Shown here: positions 59,778 to 59,881 of the stretch, piece by piece
Layout of the letters: every line of letters begins with the position of its first letter
Numbering within the stretch: the first letter of the stretch is position 1
From: Catellicoccus marimammalium
Lineage (GTDB): Bacteria; Bacillota; Bacilli; Lactobacillales; Catellicoccaceae
Direction: 5' to 3' (one strand)
NCBI RefSeq assembly: GCF_965139335.1
Contig: NZ_CBCSEL010000006.1
Length of the DNA: 59,881 nucleotides
Notes under the pieces: model-generated
Told to the model about the DNA's origin: nothing
Database searches by the model: none
What the model saw: only the letters and a program-made list of their open reading frames with translations
Made by a program: the position numbers and the translations under genes

Positions 59778-59881
59778 GTCGCAAGACAAGAAGTTAGATC
59801 TTTGAAAACTGAACAAAGACAATTACGAACCAAATGTGTAGGGTTATAAATACTTCGTATTTATAATAATAACGGATAACA
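59778..59881 (+). promoter_or_regulatory. rRNA operon leader, 16S start expected just past the window
   Basis: The leader includes GATCTTTGAAAACTGAACAA, a stretch typical of Firmicute pre-16S leaders near the antitermination and processing region. The mature 16S 5' end is not in the window. Confidence 0.8.

Overview
This AT-rich window reads as a chromosome segment of a low-GC Gram-positive bacterium of the order Lactobacillales, probably Enterococcaceae or a close relative. The grounds are the gene order mfd / flippase / rqcP / divIC / yabR / tilS / hpt / ftsH / hslO / dusB / lysS, the recU-pbp1A pair, a zinc-type S14, an Ldtfm-like L,D-transpeptidase, and an RpoB N-terminus like that of enterococci. 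No species name can be given. Nearly all genes lie on the + strand. The exceptions are rpiA, one tRNA-Arg and a histidine phosphatase.

Layout: (1) 1-1632, a dense tRNA array with 18 complete genes and one truncated gene, of the kind that follows an rRNA operon, closed by a terminator. Half of it is a segmental duplication. (2) 1763-3229, an L,D-transpeptidase. (3) 3284-17880, a housekeeping run for translation quality, repair, division, tRNA modification, proteolysis and lysyl-tRNA synthesis. (4) 17886-24207, rpiA (-), recU-pbp1A, rplI-dnaB, an unrecognised two-repeat small protein and tRNA-Arg(UCU) (-). (5) 24330-28994, the str operon rpsL-rpsG-fusA and then tuf with its own promoter and structured leader. 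(6) 28994-33600, a complete BceRS-BceAB antimicrobial-peptide sensing and resistance module inserted between the str and S10 operons, with a BceR-type operator in front of bceA. (7) 33634-47998, the S10-spc-alpha ribosomal protein supercluster from rpsJ to rplQ, including secY, adk, infA and rpoA. It carries structured leaders at rpsJ and infA and an unusual structured spacer between rplF and rplR. (8) 48004-52051, a histidine phosphatase (-) divergent from a VanRS-like two-component system joined to a DacA-type D,D-carboxypeptidase. (9) 52062-59616, rpoB-rpoC with two promoters separated by an attenuator-like terminator. (10) 59653-59881, tandem rRNA promoters and rRNA leader; 16S should begin just past the window.

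The window therefore spans roughly from the tail of one rRNA/tRNA operon to the promoter of the next, with almost all transcription codirectional. Most of its content is core translation and transcription machinery. The accessory content is cell-wall related: the L,D-transpeptidase, the Bce module, and the two-component system with D,D-carboxypeptidase. The least explained material is RNA-level: structured segments in front of rpsL, tuf, rpsJ, infA and rpoB, between rplF and rplR, and after rplQ. There is also a 136-residue internally duplicated protein after dnaB. No CRISPR array, insertion sequence, prophage or pseudogene was seen.
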